64,000 nucleotides of DNA from Deltaproteobacteria bacterium (lineage in GTDB: Bacteria; Desulfobacterota; Binatia; HRBIN30; JACQVA1), in NCBI GenBank assembly GCA_016178705.1, contig JACOST010000001.1, positions 80,001 to 144,000 on the forward strand, read 5' to 3'. Numbering within the stretch: position 1 is the first letter of the stretch; every line of letters begins with the position of its first letter. The translations under genes were made by a program, and so were the position numbers. The notes beneath the pieces are model-generated. The model saw nothing but the letters and a program-made list of their open reading frames with translations, made no database searches and was not told the DNA's origin. Shown piece by piece: positions 27,732 to 37,000 of this stretch.

Positions 27732-28754
27732 GTGGGGGCATCGCATCGTTCGCGGCTCAGCTTCGCAATCGCCATACTGACCGTTGTCACGCTGCAGAAT
27801 ATCGTGGCGCAGCGCGCGCTCGCTGTTTACGGGGGCGGCGGCGCGGCAAACACGGATTGCTTGGCGGTCTTCGATGCCGACGTGAACTTCCCCCCCGCGC
27901 GGCCATTGAGTATCCGCTGCGTCGATGGCGATCCAACATGCGACGCCGACGGAGTCGTCAACGGCGTCTGCACCTTCAGCGTCGGGGTTTGCGCAAACAG
28001 CACCTACAATCCCAGCAAGTGTACGCTGCAAGGCGTCCAGTCGATCACCGTCGGCCATGCCGACGATGATGGGGTCGATCCCAAATTCGACCCCGACTTT
28101 CAATTGCTGCAGGGCGCCATCGACAATGCCATCGACCCGCCCACCGCCGTGGCGGATAGCTGCTCGGGGCGCGTGAACATTCGCGTCCCGATTCATGGTC
28201 CGTTCGGCAAGCCAACCGTTCACAACTGCTCGCTCAGCATCAAGACGGTGAAGCTGACAACGGTTGTCCAAGTCATACAAGGTAAGGTCTACCCCAACGA
28301 CGTCGACGGACTCATGCTCATGTGTCGGCCGGCACCGAAGACCAGTAACGGCTGCGACCCGCGCACTTTCTTCACCGGCACCTACGATCGCATTCAAAAG
28401 CAGATCTTCAATCAGAGCTGCGCCACCGCCACCTGCCACGACTCGCAAACCAAGGCGGCGGCGCTGCTATTGGAATCCGGTGCCTTCCCGGCCAATTTGA
28501 TCAACGTGGTGCCGACGACCGCCAGCGCCGCGGCGGCCGGCTGGACGCGCGTGAGCGTGCCGAGCGTCGGCGTTGGTGACCCGACGACGAGTTTGCTCTA
28601 TCACAAGATCATCACAGGTGGATTGCCCGACGCGTCCTATGGACTGCGCATGCCACGCGGACGACGCGTGCTCAACGTCAGTCTTCAAGAAGCCATTCGG
28701 TTGTGGATTCTCAGTGGTGCACCCGACACCGGGTGGGTGCCCGGCACCGACTGA
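27732..28754 (+). CDS. Secreted Cys-rich protein with CX4CH motif
   Basis: A 340-residue exported protein (signal peptide about 1-33, cleavage near ALA-VY). The middle part has about 12 cysteines (CLAVFDAD, CVDGDPTCDADG, CTFSVGVC and others), suggesting disulfides. The C-terminal part holds SCATATCHDSQT, a CX4CH spacing that in some multihaem cytochromes binds haem c, followed by MPRGRRVLN and a helix LQEAIRLWILSGAPD resembling the end of planctomycete-type cytochrome domains. It starts at GTG (or a TTG at 27729). It heads a three-gene operon with DUF1800 and DUF1501 genes. Confidence 0.6.
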   Translation: MGASHRSRLSFAIAILTVVTLQNIVAQRALAVYGGGGAANTDCLAVFDADVNFPPARPLSIRCVDGDPTCDADGVVNGVCTFSVGVCANSTYNPSKCTLQGVQSITVGHADDDGVDPKFDPDFQLLQGAIDNAIDPPTAVADSCSGRVNIRVPIHGPFGKPTVHNCSLSIKTVKLTTVVQVIQGKVYPNDVDGLMLMCRPAPKTSNGCDPRTFFTGTYDRIQKQIFNQSCATATCHDSQTKAAALLLESGAFPANLINVVPTTASAAAAGWTRVSVPSVGVGDPTTSLLYHKIITGGLPDASYGLRMPRGRRVLNVSLQEAIRLWILSGAPDTGWVPGTD

Positions 28755-28787
28755 CGCACCTATTGCGGTCACGAAGGAGAAGGACTC

Positions 28788-30308
28788 ATGCCTATCGATC
28801 CCAACGCACCTCTGAGCCTGGCCGATGCGCGGCAGTTGCTGCGTCGCGCCGGCTTCGGCGGAACGCCGACCACTATCAACAACCTATTGCTACGCACAGC
28901 GACGCGCGGCGCCGCCGCCGACGGGATGCTGAGGTTCCCCGCGCGCAACCTCAAGCCTATCGGCGCCGACATGACGAAGGTGCGCCATAGCTGGATCCGC
29001 ACGATGTTTTTCACGGCCTATCCGCTTCGAGACAAGCTCGTCCTCTTTTGGCACGACCACTTCGCCACCAGCGCCGTCAAGGTCACCAATCCCAAACTGA
29101 TGTACACTCAGATCGGCCTGCTCTATCTCTACTACAAGGGCAATTTCAAAGACTTCGTGAAAGCGATCAACAAGGACCCGGCGATGATCGAGTTCCTCGA
29201 CACGCAAAACAATAACAAGCAAGAACCCAACGAGAACTATGCCCGCGAGTTGCAAGAGCTGTTCACCTTGGGCGTGAAGGATCTCAACGGCAACAACAAC
29301 TACGCGCAAGAAGACGTTGCGCAGATCGCGCGCGCCTTCACCGGCTGGCGCCGCAACCTGACCACGGTCAAGGCGGAATTCCACCCGTCCAGCCACGACT
29401 TCATGGCCAACTTTCCCAGCCGCGGCCCCAAGGTCATCTATAAGAACAATCCCGCCTTCGGTGCTGGCGGCGCGGCCTATGCCGCAAACGCCGGTGAGGA
29501 AGGGCCGCAGGAAATCGACACGGTCATCGACAAGATCTTCCTCCACCAAGACAGCGACGGCAAGAATACTGTCGCCCGCTACATCGCCAACAAGCTGTTC
29601 ACCTACCTCTGCCACTCCCAGCCGACGATCCCAGTGATCGACGAGATCATCGCGTTCTCCAGCTTCGACACCTTCTTCGACATCGGCGCGCTGGTCAAAG
29701 GCATCATCTGTCACGACGAATTCTACGCCACCGAAGCCGCCCCGGCACCGTACACCGCGACGACGAAGAAATCGGTGAAATGGCCGGTGGATTACGTCAT
29801 GAGCACCCTGCGGCTGCTGGGCGTGCGGCCGTACGCTGTCGATTTCGCCATTCGAGGAGGATCTTATGCTGATGTGGTCGATCACATGGACGCGATGGGC
29901 CAGTTGCTGCTCGAACCACCGAGTGTATTCGGATGGGATTGGGAAACCTCATGGGTGAGCAGTACCACCCTGTTGGCCCGCTGCACCTTCGCTCGCGACG
30001 TGGTTGCCGCACGCGATCGCAACGTCTACGGCTTCCGTCCCGAGCTGATCAAAATCAGCCTCTCACCTAAGGTGTTCTTGATCGATCTCACCGACCCGAC
30101 GGATATTCTCACCAATGCCGCCAAGTATCTGGGCATCGACGATCAACTCTCGACCGATGATGTCGCCGCGCTGGTGACCTATCTGCGCGATGATGGCCAA
30201 GGCGGCCAGTACACGACTCTCGACCTACACGATTACAACATCCGCAACACCAAGCTGTACGGCCTGTTCGGCATCCTTCTTCAATCCCCCGCCTACCAGA
30301 TCCACTAG
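28788..30308 (+). CDS. DUF1800 family protein
   Basis: A 506-residue protein of the DUF1800 family, which is nearly always found next to a DUF1501 gene. Diagnostic text is DARQLLRRAGFGGTP at the start, LFWHDHFATSAVKV, and NENYARELQELFTLGV. The remainder is typical. No signal peptide is apparent. The family function is unproven; a link to secreted or surface material has been suggested from its partners. The start follows a GAAGGAGAAGG-type ribosome binding site. Confidence 0.9.
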   Translation: MPIDPNAPLSLADARQLLRRAGFGGTPTTINNLLLRTATRGAAADGMLRFPARNLKPIGADMTKVRHSWIRTMFFTAYPLRDKLVLFWHDHFATSAVKVTNPKLMYTQIGLLYLYYKGNFKDFVKAINKDPAMIEFLDTQNNNKQEPNENYARELQELFTLGVKDLNGNNNYAQEDVAQIARAFTGWRRNLTTVKAEFHPSSHDFMANFPSRGPKVIYKNNPAFGAGGAAYAANAGEEGPQEIDTVIDKIFLHQDSDGKNTVARYIANKLFTYLCHSQPTIPVIDEIIAFSSFDTFFDIGALVKGIICHDEFYATEAAPAPYTATTKKSVKWPVDYVMSTLRLLGVRPYAVDFAIRGGSYADVVDHMDAMGQLLLEPPSVFGWDWETSWVSSTTLLARCTFARDVVAARDRNVYGFRPELIKISLSPKVFLIDLTDPTDILTNAAKYLGIDDQLSTDDVAALVTYLRDDGQGGQYTTLDLHDYNIRNTKLYGLFGILLQSPAYQIH

Positions 30309-30326
30309 GAACAGCAGGAGAACGCC

Positions 30327-31823
30327 ATGGCAATCACGCGACGACAGTTTCTCAAGCGCACAGGGGCACTCACCGCCGGCAGCTTCCTCAGCCAGGGACT
30401 GTTCCGCAATCCGCTGTTCTTGCAGCAGGCCATGGCCGCGATCGGCGACCGCTACCTGGTGGTCGTCTTTCTCGACGGCGGCAACGACGGCCTCAACACG
30501 GTCGTGCCGCTCGGCGACGTGGGGAGTTCGGCACTGCGGGCTGCCTACGAGGCTGCGCGCGGAACCGGTCCGACGGGCCTGCGGCTCGATACAGGTATCC
30601 TGACGCAATTCGCGACTGACCCTAACACCGGCACGCCGCTGGCCTTGCACCCGGGCATGAGCGCGCTGCTCGATTCCACCGTGCGCCCACATGCCGCCGT
30701 CATCCAAGGCGCTGGTTATCCGAGCTACAGCCTGTCGCACGACGAGTCGCGGACCGCGTGGCAGACCGGCAATCCGCTCGGCGATGGCGCGTTCCCCAAT
30801 GGCTGGGTGGGCCGCTATCTCGCCGCCAACTATGGCTCCTTGGAGATTCCCGGCGTCGCGGTTCGCTCGGAGGTGCCTGGGGAGTTCCGCCAGCGCACTA
30901 CCAACGTGTTGACCATCAATCGCGTAAAAGACTTCGATTTCCCCTACGATCCCTCCTTCGGCGGCGACGACAACGCGAAGCGGACGGCGTACCTTGCCCT
31001 CTGCGACAAGGCCTCCAGCTCCATGCAACCAACGTTCAAGTACATCGGCGACAGCGGCACCAGTACGTTGTTGAGCACCGAAAGCTACCCGCAAGTCGAA
31101 GGCCCGTACAACGCGCGATCCGATGGAACGACCAAGTGGTACAAGCACTACTCGAACAGCATCCAAGGCGAACCAGTCGGGCTCAATACCGGCTTCGCCC
31201 GCAATCTCCGCGAAGTCGCCAAGATGATCTACGGCGTCAGCCAAGGCATCCCTGCCTATAATCCGCTTACCACCCGCTTCTTCGAAGTCGCCAATGGCGG
31301 CTATGATACCCATCGCGATCAGGGGATCGATGGGGCCAACGATCAACAGAACGGCCTGCATCACGAAGTCTTCGACGCGCTCTCGCTCTTCTACAAAGAC
31401 TGCCTCGACATGGGCGTGGCGAACAAGGTACTCGTGCTGGTGTGGAGCGAATTCAGCCGGCGCATCCCGCAGAACGACAGCGGTACCGATCACGGCTCGC
31501 AAGGCCCCGTGTTCGTGATCGGCGGTACGGTCAACGGGGGCGTCGCGTACGGCAACCATCCCAACATCAACGGCGTCGATTCCGGTGCGCCGCAAGCCCT
31601 CGACGACGACGGCAACACGCCGTACTCCCAAGCGCCGAACAATCTGTCGGACCTGACCCTGCCCTTCCGCTCCACCGACATCCGCGACATCTACGGGACT
31701 ATTCTAAAGCACTGGCTCAACCTTGACGACGCGACCACTCAGAGTTTCTTGCCGCTCGACACCGGGATGGACCCGGACACATTCTGGACCGTCCCGAACT
31801 TTGGTCTCGGTTTCTTGCCTTGA
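30327..31823 (+). CDS. DUF1501 family protein with Tat signal
   Basis: A 498-residue DUF1501 (sulfatase-like alkaline phosphatase fold) protein. The N-terminus TRRQFLKRTGALTAGSFL has a twin-arginine motif, so it is exported folded. Family text is YLVVVFLDGGNDGLNTVVP, HPGMSALL, LVWSEFSRR and DHGSQGPVFVIGG. The acidic and His residues typical of the metallo-hydrolase superfamily are present (DGGND, DHG). It follows the DUF1800 gene by 18 bp with an AGCAGGAG ribosome binding site. Confidence 0.9.
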   Translation: MAITRRQFLKRTGALTAGSFLSQGLFRNPLFLQQAMAAIGDRYLVVVFLDGGNDGLNTVVPLGDVGSSALRAAYEAARGTGPTGLRLDTGILTQFATDPNTGTPLALHPGMSALLDSTVRPHAAVIQGAGYPSYSLSHDESRTAWQTGNPLGDGAFPNGWVGRYLAANYGSLEIPGVAVRSEVPGEFRQRTTNVLTINRVKDFDFPYDPSFGGDDNAKRTAYLALCDKASSSMQPTFKYIGDSGTSTLLSTESYPQVEGPYNARSDGTTKWYKHYSNSIQGEPVGLNTGFARNLREVAKMIYGVSQGIPAYNPLTTRFFEVANGGYDTHRDQGIDGANDQQNGLHHEVFDALSLFYKDCLDMGVANKVLVLVWSEFSRRIPQNDSGTDHGSQGPVFVIGGTVNGGVAYGNHPNINGVDSGAPQALDDDGNTPYSQAPNNLSDLTLPFRSTDIRDIYGTILKHWLNLDDATTQSFLPLDTGMDPDTFWTVPNFGLGFLP

Positions 31824-31849
31824 GCGCCGTACCAGATTCCCTGTTCCCT

Positions 31850-31930
31850 GTAGGGGCGACGCATGCGTCGCCCTCCGATTGACGTGCCCATCGCGGAGAA
31901 GACAGAGGGCGATGCATGCATCGCCCGTAC
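31850..31930. repeat. 81-bp paired-palindrome element, copy 1
   Basis: Begins GTAGGGG and ends GTAC, with two 20-bp perfect palindromes, GGGCGACGCATGCGTCGCCC (31854-31873) and GGGCGATGCATGCATCGCCC (31907-31926). Their centres are 53 bp apart. The spacer shares no obvious sequence with that of copy 2 (37001-37081), although total length and geometry are identical. It lies between the DUF1501 gene and a converging gene. Confidence 0.85.
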
Positions 31931-31963
31931 GCGGCTGCTCCTGACATTCGTCCCTCCCTCACC

Positions 31964-33124
31964 TCATTCTCCGCCCACATCCGTCGGCTTCAACTCGCTG
32001 TTCTGTTGCATCCATCCGACGACGCGATCGACCTCGCGTCGCTCAGCGACAAGAAACCGTTCGATCGCAGCCGCCAGCCGCGGCTCGCGGACGTAGTGCA
32101 TGCTCGTCGTCGGCTGCGGATCGAATCCGCGCAGCGTCTTGAACTCACCCCCGGCACCGGGCTCGAAACGTTGCAACCCGCTGGCGATGCAGTGCGCCAC
32201 CGCAGCGTAGTAGCAGACGTTGAAGTGCAGATGCCGCAACTCCTTGGTCGCACCCCAATAGCGGCCATAGAACACTCCCGCCTTCTGTACGTTGAAGGTG
32301 CCCGCGATCGGTACCCCTTTCTCCAGCGCGACCACGAAGCACAGGTTGCGCTTGAACCGCCGGCGGAGCAGCTCGAAGAACTCCGGGCTCAGGTACTGTC
32401 GCCCCCAGTAGAGCTTGTCGATCGTGGCCTTGTAAAAGTCGAACATCAGCGGGAACCATTCGTCGGGAATGTCGTCGCCCACTCGCACGTCGATCGTCAC
32501 CTCTTGTACCGCCAGTTCGCGCTGCTCGCGTCTAATTTGATTGCGCCGCTTGCTGCGAAAGTGTTCGAGGTAGTCGTCGAACGTCGCGTAGCCGGCATTC
32601 TGCCACTGATACTGAAACCCGGCGCGTTCGAGGAAGCCGTCTTCGCGCAATGCCGCCGCCTCGTCGGCGCGGCAGAAATTCACGTGCACTGAAGACAGGT
32701 CGTTGCGCTCGCAGATGTCGCGCAAAGCGCGGCTGAGCAGCCGCAGCAACGCGGGTCGGTCTGCGCCCGCCGCCGTCAACAGGCGCGAGCCGGTCGCGGG
32801 CGTGAACGGCACCGCGACCAACACCTTCGGATAGTAGGCGATGCCGGCGCGTTGAGCGGCGGCCGCCCATTCGTGATCGAACACGAACTCACCCATGCTG
32901 TGCCCCTTCAAATAGAGCGGACACGCCGCCACGAGTCGGCCCTGTTGATCGCGCACGGCGAGATGTTGCGGTAGCCAGCCGGATTCACGGGTGACGCAGC
33001 CGGACTCTTCGAGCGACACCAACCAGTCCCATTCGAGAAACGGCGAGCCATCGGCGCCGACCAGTGCATTCCATTCCAGGCGCGCGATCTCGCTGAGCCT
33101 GGCCACCACCCGCACTTCGTACAT
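31964..33124 (-). CDS. COG3146 (DUF482) GNAT/FemAB-like acyltransferase
   Basis: About 386 residues of the COG3146 family, a double-GNAT fold related to FemAB. Family text is SPFLEWDWLVSLEESGC, PLYLKGHSMGEFVFDHEWA, YYPKVLVAVPFTPATGSRLL, RNQIRREQR, FYGRYWGA and RFEPGAGGEFKTLRGF, and the MHYVREPRLA end is typical. The substrate is unknown. I start at MYEVRV; an upstream GTG (33172) is possible but the extra 16 residues are not family-like. Confidence 0.87.
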   Translation of the reverse strand: MYEVRVVARLSEIARLEWNALVGADGSPFLEWDWLVSLEESGCVTRESGWLPQHLAVRDQQGRLVAACPLYLKGHSMGEFVFDHEWAAAAQRAGIAYYPKVLVAVPFTPATGSRLLTAAGADRPALLRLLSRALRDICERNDLSSVHVNFCRADEAAALREDGFLERAGFQYQWQNAGYATFDDYLEHFRSKRRNQIRREQRELAVQEVTIDVRVGDDIPDEWFPLMFDFYKATIDKLYWGRQYLSPEFFELLRRRFKRNLCFVVALEKGVPIAGTFNVQKAGVFYGRYWGATKELRHLHFNVCYYAAVAHCIASGLQRFEPGAGGEFKTLRGFDPQPTTSMHYVREPRLAAAIERFLVAERREVDRVVGWMQQNSELKPTDVGGE

Positions 33125-33204
33125 GCTTGTGATGTGACTGAGGCCGCGGCGAAAGTCGAGGCCCCCTTTCACTCACTCGCCGGATCTGCCACAAGCGCCC
33201 GACG

Positions 33205-34404
33205 ATGATGTGGATGCTCTGGTTGTTGTTCCTCGTCTGGGGCGGCTATGCGCTGTTGGGGCAGCGCTGGCGGATTGCGCCGTTGCTCGATCCGCCCGAG
33301 CTCGACCTGCCTCCCACGCGCGTGGTCGCGGTGGTACCCGCACGCAACGAGGCTAACGAGTTGCCCCACACGCTCCCCGCACTGCTGCAGCAGACCCATC
33401 GCGATCTCGTGGTCGTGCTGGTCGACGATCATTCCGACGACGGCACCGCCGATGTGGCGCGGCGACTCACGGCCGACATCCGCGCAAGCGATCGCCTGGT
33501 GATTATCGACGCTCCTGTTCTTCCGGCACAATGGACCGGCAAGGTTTGGGCACAGCAACAAGGTGCGGAGCGCGCACGCGAGCTGGGCGCGGAATGGATC
33601 TGGTTCACCGACGCCGACATTCGTCACGACAGCCACGTGCTCGCGCGTTTGCTCGCGGCCGGACACTGCCGGCAACGCGACGTGGTGTCGGTGATGGCGC
33701 GCCTGCGCTGCCACACGGCCTTCGAAAAGCTTCTCATTCCCGCCTTCACCTATTTCTTCGCCGGCCTCTATTCGTTCCTCGCAATCGGCAACGATGCGTC
33801 ATCCGCCGCCGGTGCGGCCGGCGGCTGTATGCTGGTGCGCGTCAGCACGCTCGATCGCATCGGCGGAATGGCCGTGATCCGCGACGCGGTGATCGACGAC
33901 GTCGCGTTCGGCCGTGCCTGCAAAGCGGTCGGTGCTCGCTTGTGGCTGGGTTATGATCCGGGCGTGAACTCGACCCGCGGCTACGCCACGCTGGCGGACA
34001 TCTGGAACATGGTCGCGCGCAGCGCCTACACGCAACTCGGCTATAGTCCCTTCGCGTTGCTTGGCTGTCTGCTCGGACTCGCCTTCGTGTTTCTGGTGCC
34101 GATGGCTGGAATCGTCTTCGGATCAGGCGAGCTGCGTCTTCTCAGCGCGCTCACCTACATCGCGATGCTCCGCACCTACAGCCCAATGATTGCGTATCTG
34201 GGCTGCGCGCCGGCGTGGGCGCTGGGCCTGCCGCTGTCGGCTACGCTCTATGCCGGCATGACCGCATCGTCCGCGTGGCGCCACCACGTCGGCACGGGCG
34301 CCGCATGGAAGGGTCGCAACTATGGTCCCGCGGTGAATCAGCGCGAGCACTCGCCGTCCAATTCATGTACCATGCGCAGCCACAGCGGAGCGGAGCGTGA
34401 GTAA
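33205..34404 (+). CDS. hpnB: HpnB-like GT2 glycosyltransferase (hopanoid-associated)
   Basis: A 399-residue membrane GT2. The N-terminal membrane helix is followed by VVAVVPARNEANELP, LVDDHSDDGTADVA, WTGKVWAQQQG and the catalytic-type FTDADI. The two C-terminal hydrophobic segments (about 280-345) and the WRHHVGTGAAWKGRNY end match the hopene-associated HpnB family. No shc or other hpn gene is in the window, so a link to hopanoids is inferred from the family only. It overlaps the next gene by 8 bp. Confidence 0.85.
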   Translation: MMWMLWLLFLVWGGYALLGQRWRIAPLLDPPELDLPPTRVVAVVPARNEANELPHTLPALLQQTHRDLVVVLVDDHSDDGTADVARRLTADIRASDRLVIIDAPVLPAQWTGKVWAQQQGAERARELGAEWIWFTDADIRHDSHVLARLLAAGHCRQRDVVSVMARLRCHTAFEKLLIPAFTYFFAGLYSFLAIGNDASSAAGAAGGCMLVRVSTLDRIGGMAVIRDAVIDDVAFGRACKAVGARLWLGYDPGVNSTRGYATLADIWNMVARSAYTQLGYSPFALLGCLLGLAFVFLVPMAGIVFGSGELRLLSALTYIAMLRTYSPMIAYLGCAPAWALGLPLSATLYAGMTASSAWRHHVGTGAAWKGRNYGPAVNQREHSPSNSCTMRSHSGAERE

Positions 34405-35944
34405 CCCGAGTGCAACCCCGGCGGCCGAGAGCCGCGCGTTCGCCAATCTCAAGGAACTGTTTCAAGCGGGGCGACCGTTGATCTACATCCGCTCGCCTGA
34501 AGAAGCGCGCGTTCACTTACTGTTGAACGAGGCCAATGCGCAGATCTTCAGCGGCAAGGCGCCGGTCTGGACCTGGAGTCTGACCGACGGACTGCGGCAG
34601 CCCGATGGCAGCGCCGGCACCAAAACCTTGCCTGGCCCACGCGAGGTGCTCGACGTGATCCTCGGCCACAAGGGCCCGGCAATTTTCGAGCTGCGCGACT
34701 TTCACGAGTTCCTGCGCGACGCCCCCGACATTCGCCGCCGCCTGCGCGATCTCTACGACCGCTGCCTCGACACCGGCAAGTTCATCATCATCACCTCGCC
34801 CCTTCGTGTCATCCCGGAAGAACTTCAGCGCCAAATGGCGTACCTCGATCTGCACAGCCCCGACCTGCCGGAGCTGGTCAGTTTTCTGGAACGCGAACTC
34901 ACGAGTCTTGGTCAACAAGGTGTCGCGGTCGACAGCAGTGCGGGCGCGCTCTATCAGATGGCGCGCGCCCTCCAAGGTCTTACGCTCACGGAATCGCATC
35001 ACGCGCTGCGGCGCGCGGTCGCCGTGGCTCAACGCATCGACGAGACAACGCTGCCGCTCTTGCTCGAAGAAAAGAAACTGCTCGTCAACAAGACCGGCTT
35101 GATCGAGTACATCGCCGACGGCACCGAGATCGGCCACGTCGGCGGCTTGGAGTACCTCAAGCAATGGTTGATGGAACGTCGCCGACTCTTCCTCGAACGC
35201 GAGAGCCTCGCCGCCGAGATCGTCCCCAAAGGTTTGCTGGTGATGGGCGTGTCCGGTTGCGGCAAGAGTCTGTGCGTGAAATCGATCGCCTCGTGCTTCA
35301 ACCTGCCGCTCTATCGCATCGACATGATCGAGGTGTTCTCCGGTCGCCACGGCAGTCCCGACGGCGCCTTCGTCGAGGCCTGCCGCACGGTGGAGTCGGT
35401 CGCGCCGGCGGTGGTGTGGTTCGACGAAATCGAAATGGGTATCACCGCGCAACTGACGGGCGACGCTCAGGCCGACCTCGGCCGCATCTTCGCCTTCTTC
35501 CTGACCTGGATGCAGGAGAAGGCGCGCGGCCTCTTCGTCGCCGCTACCGCCAACCGCATCGATCTGCTGCCCGCCGAGATGATCCGCAAAGGACGCTTCG
35601 ACGAAGTCTTCTTCGTCGACCTGCCGACTGACGTCGAACGCATCGAGATCTTCCGCATCCATTTACAGAAGCGCGGCATCGATCCCGCGCAGTTCCAACT
35701 CGATCGTTTGAAGAAATTTACCAAGGGCTGGTCGGGCGCCGAAGTCGAGCAGTGCGTGGTCTCGGCGATGACCGCGGCCAAGCTGCACGACCGCCCGCTG
35801 CAGGACGATGACATCCTCAACGTCGCCAGCGGCATCGTCCCGCTGTCCAAAACCATGCGCGAGCAAGTCGACCATATCCGTTCCTGGGCGTACGACCGCG
35901 CGGTGCGCGCCTCGCCGCGCGAAGGCAACATCGCCGTATCATGA
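34397..35944 (+). CDS. AAA+ ATPase (Ycf46-like)
   Basis: A 515-residue ATPase. The N-terminal half (about 15-250) has the pattern of Ycf46-like proteins (PLIYIRSPEEARVHLLL, PAIFELRDFHEFL, KFIIITSPLRVIPEELQ), and the C-terminal half is a single AAA+ module: Walker A MGVSGCGKSLCVK, Walker B VVWFDEIEMG, sensor ATANRIDLLP, arginine region RKGRFDEVFFVDLP. Translation starts at GTG inside the end of hpnB. It is followed by a 4-bp overlap (ATGA) with the next gene. Cellular role unknown. Confidence 0.88.
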   Translation: MSNPSATPAAESRAFANLKELFQAGRPLIYIRSPEEARVHLLLNEANAQIFSGKAPVWTWSLTDGLRQPDGSAGTKTLPGPREVLDVILGHKGPAIFELRDFHEFLRDAPDIRRRLRDLYDRCLDTGKFIIITSPLRVIPEELQRQMAYLDLHSPDLPELVSFLERELTSLGQQGVAVDSSAGALYQMARALQGLTLTESHHALRRAVAVAQRIDETTLPLLLEEKKLLVNKTGLIEYIADGTEIGHVGGLEYLKQWLMERRRLFLERESLAAEIVPKGLLVMGVSGCGKSLCVKSIASCFNLPLYRIDMIEVFSGRHGSPDGAFVEACRTVESVAPAVVWFDEIEMGITAQLTGDAQADLGRIFAFFLTWMQEKARGLFVAATANRIDLLPAEMIRKGRFDEVFFVDLPTDVERIEIFRIHLQKRGIDPAQFQLDRLKKFTKGWSGAEVEQCVVSAMTAAKLHDRPLQDDDILNVASGIVPLSKTMREQVDHIRSWAYDRAVRASPREGNIAVS

Positions 35945-36942
35945 CCGATCACACCGACCGCGGTCCGCTGCGCATTGGCATTCTTGGCGCCGCCCGCATC
36001 GCGCCGATGGCGTTGATCCGGCCGGCGCGCCAGGTTCCCGCCGCCGCGATCACCGCCGTCGCCGCCCGCGACCGCGGCAAGGCCGACGCGTTCGCACGCA
36101 AGCACGGTATCGGGCGCGTCCACGACAGCTACGATGCATTGCTCGCCGACCCGGACATCGACGCGATCTACAATCCGTTGCCCAACGGGTTGCACTGCGT
36201 GTGGACGATTCGCGCACTCGAAGCGGGCAAGCACGTCCTCTGCGAAAAGCCGATTGCCTCGAACGCCGCCGAAGCCGAGCAGATGGCGCAGGCCGCTTCA
36301 CGCACCGGGCTCGTGCTGATGGAAGCGTTTCACTACCGCTACCATCCACTCGCGGCGCGCATGCGGGCCATCATCGACAGCGGCGACCTGGGGACGATCC
36401 GCCACGTCGAAACCCACATGTGCATCCCCCTGCCCTTCCCCAACGACATCCGCTACCGCTACGACCTCGCTGGCGGCGCGGCAATGGACGTCGGCTGCTA
36501 CACCATCAGCCTCCTGCGCTTCCTCGCCGGCGCGGAGCCAGAGGTGACGCACGCCGAGGCGCGCCTGTCGTCGCCCAAGGTCGATCGCTACATGGAAGCG
36601 GACTTCCGCTTTGCCGACGGCCGCAGTGGACGGATGACGTGCTCGTTGTTCTCCGCCGCGTTGCTGCGCATTCGCGCGCTCGTGCGCGGCGATCGCGGCG
36701 AATTGCGCGTGATCAATCCCGTCGCGCCGCACCTATGGCATCGGCTCAGCGTGCGCACCGAACGCGGCACCACCAGCGAACGCGTCGCCGGCGACGCCAC
36801 CTACACACACCAACTGCGCGCCTTCGTCGCGGCCGTGCGTGACGGTACCGCCGTCCCAACCGACGCGACCGACGGCATCGCCAACATGCGCGTGATCGAC
36901 GCGGTATATCGCGCGGCCGGCTTGCCGCCCCGCGGGACTTGA
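35941..36942 (+). CDS. Gfo/Idh/MocA-family oxidoreductase
   Basis: A 333-residue NAD(P)-dependent oxidoreductase. The Rossmann start is RIGILGAARIAPMAL, the conserved EKP motif is in VLCEKPIASNAAEAEQM, and the domain 2 segment MEAFHYRYHPLAARM is typical. The C-terminal sheet domain is complete. Substrates in this family are mostly sugars or cyclitols, and the exact one is unknown. Its ATG overlaps the stop of the AAA+ gene. Confidence 0.88.
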   Translation: MTDHTDRGPLRIGILGAARIAPMALIRPARQVPAAAITAVAARDRGKADAFARKHGIGRVHDSYDALLADPDIDAIYNPLPNGLHCVWTIRALEAGKHVLCEKPIASNAAEAEQMAQAASRTGLVLMEAFHYRYHPLAARMRAIIDSGDLGTIRHVETHMCIPLPFPNDIRYRYDLAGGAAMDVGCYTISLLRFLAGAEPEVTHAEARLSSPKVDRYMEADFRFADGRSGRMTCSLFSAALLRIRALVRGDRGELRVINPVAPHLWHRLSVRTERGTTSERVAGDATYTHQLRAFVAAVRDGTAVPTDATDGIANMRVIDAVYRAAGLPPRGT

Positions 36943-36956
36943 ACGTTTCGGCAGTC

Positions 36957-36990
36957 GTCATTGCAAGGAGCGGAGCGACGAAGCAATCTC
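36957..36990. repeat. Dispersed GAAGCAATCTC-type hairpin repeat
   Basis: About 34 bp beginning GTCATTGC and ending GAAGCAATCTC. ATTGC and GCAAT near the two ends make a small hairpin around GGAGCGGAGCGACG. It resembles a repeat I recall as common in several environmental bacterial genomes. It lies 11 bp upstream of the second paired-palindrome element. Confidence 0.6.
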
Positions 36991-37000
36991 GCTCCAAGTC

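Noticed and set aside
30225-31631. A 468-codon antisense frame over the DUF1501 gene
   Set aside because: Mirror of a well-supported gene; no motif of its own.
34517-35662. 381-codon antisense frame over the AAA+ ATPase
   Set aside because: Shadow of a gene with intact Walker motifs; no signal of its own.
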